A DNA stretch of 64,000 nucleotides from Capnocytophaga sp. oral taxon 338 str. F0234 (GTDB lineage Bacteria > Bacteroidota > Bacteroidia > Flavobacteriales > Flavobacteriaceae). Below are positions 63,930 to 64,000 of the stretch, piece by piece. A program made the position numbers and the translations under genes. The notes under the pieces were generated by a model that saw only the letters and a program-made list of their open reading frames with translations, did no database searches and was not told where the DNA came from. Where the stretch lies: positions 2,102,613 to 2,166,612 of the forward strand of contig NZ_GL872413.1 in the NCBI RefSeq assembly GCF_000192225.1, written 5' to 3'. Numbering within the stretch: the first letter of the stretch is position 1; each line of letters begins with the position of its first letter.

Positions 63930-64000
63930 GCAAAAAGATGAAAAGTTATTAACACTTTCTTATTTTATTGATTTTCTTTATCCCAAGAGTATAAAAAGAC

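Overview
This window is chromosomal DNA of a Bacteroidota member, most likely a Flavobacteriaceae of the Capnocytophaga type (genus level is inference). The support is the repeated TAnnTTTG -7 boxes, often with an upstream TTG, the near absence of Shine-Dalgarno sequences, TonB-dependent receptors with CarboxypepD_reg-like N-termini, DUF2797, DUF6913 and DUF6922 proteins, a free-standing OstA-like protein and a PaaE-like ferredoxin reductase. No rRNA, tRNA, CRISPR array, prophage or insertion sequence was seen. Most of the window is core housekeeping sequence.

Layout: 1-2.7 kb holds the tail of an outer-membrane barrel, DUF2797 and a GH3-family protein. 2.7-5.6 kb is an AT-rich accessory patch in decay: two small membrane proteins (one with an in-frame TGA), a DUF6922/AbiEii-type toxin-antitoxin pair (one frameshift, one nonsense codon) and a DyP peroxidase broken at its centre. 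5.6-10.7 kb has thrC, comF, the rpsF-rpsR-rplI operon, an esterase-like protein lacking the catalytic serine, and folA. 10.8-15.3 kb is a likely metal-acquisition locus: a His/Cys-rich exported protein, a TonB receptor and two paralogous lipoproteins. 15.4-19.7 kb is the dTDP-L-rhamnose operon (rfbA-C-D-B) with a DMT transporter.

19.7-31.1 kb carries NAD(P)HX repair (nnr), a TlpA-like lipoprotein, mreBCD, rng, a 30-residue basic protein, hup, and lipocalin and OmpA lipoproteins. 31.2-42.9 kb carries purC-purD, a second TonB receptor, a CPBP protease bracketed by a duplicated 106-108 bp sequence, ostA with an eroded methyltransferase, pyrR-pyrB, and dapA with a DUF6913 protein. 43-52.1 kb has a two-gene split 5'-nucleotidase, a TPR protein/outer-membrane barrel pair, a ferredoxin reductase and dihydroorotase. 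52.2-64 kb has an HD phosphohydrolase, folE, pcrA, an L,D-transpeptidase-like lipoprotein, a TolC protein, a Crp/Fnr regulator, an e(P4)-type phosphatase, exported msrAB, aroE and rsgA.

The most unusual signals are small-scale. A 42-bp three-stem palindromic repeat occurs twice with a compensatory base change. TGAAAAA-type repeats supply the stop codons of two genes. An orphan terminator upstream of mreB suggests an unannotated small RNA. A perfect 15-bp palindrome overlaps the rpsF promoter.
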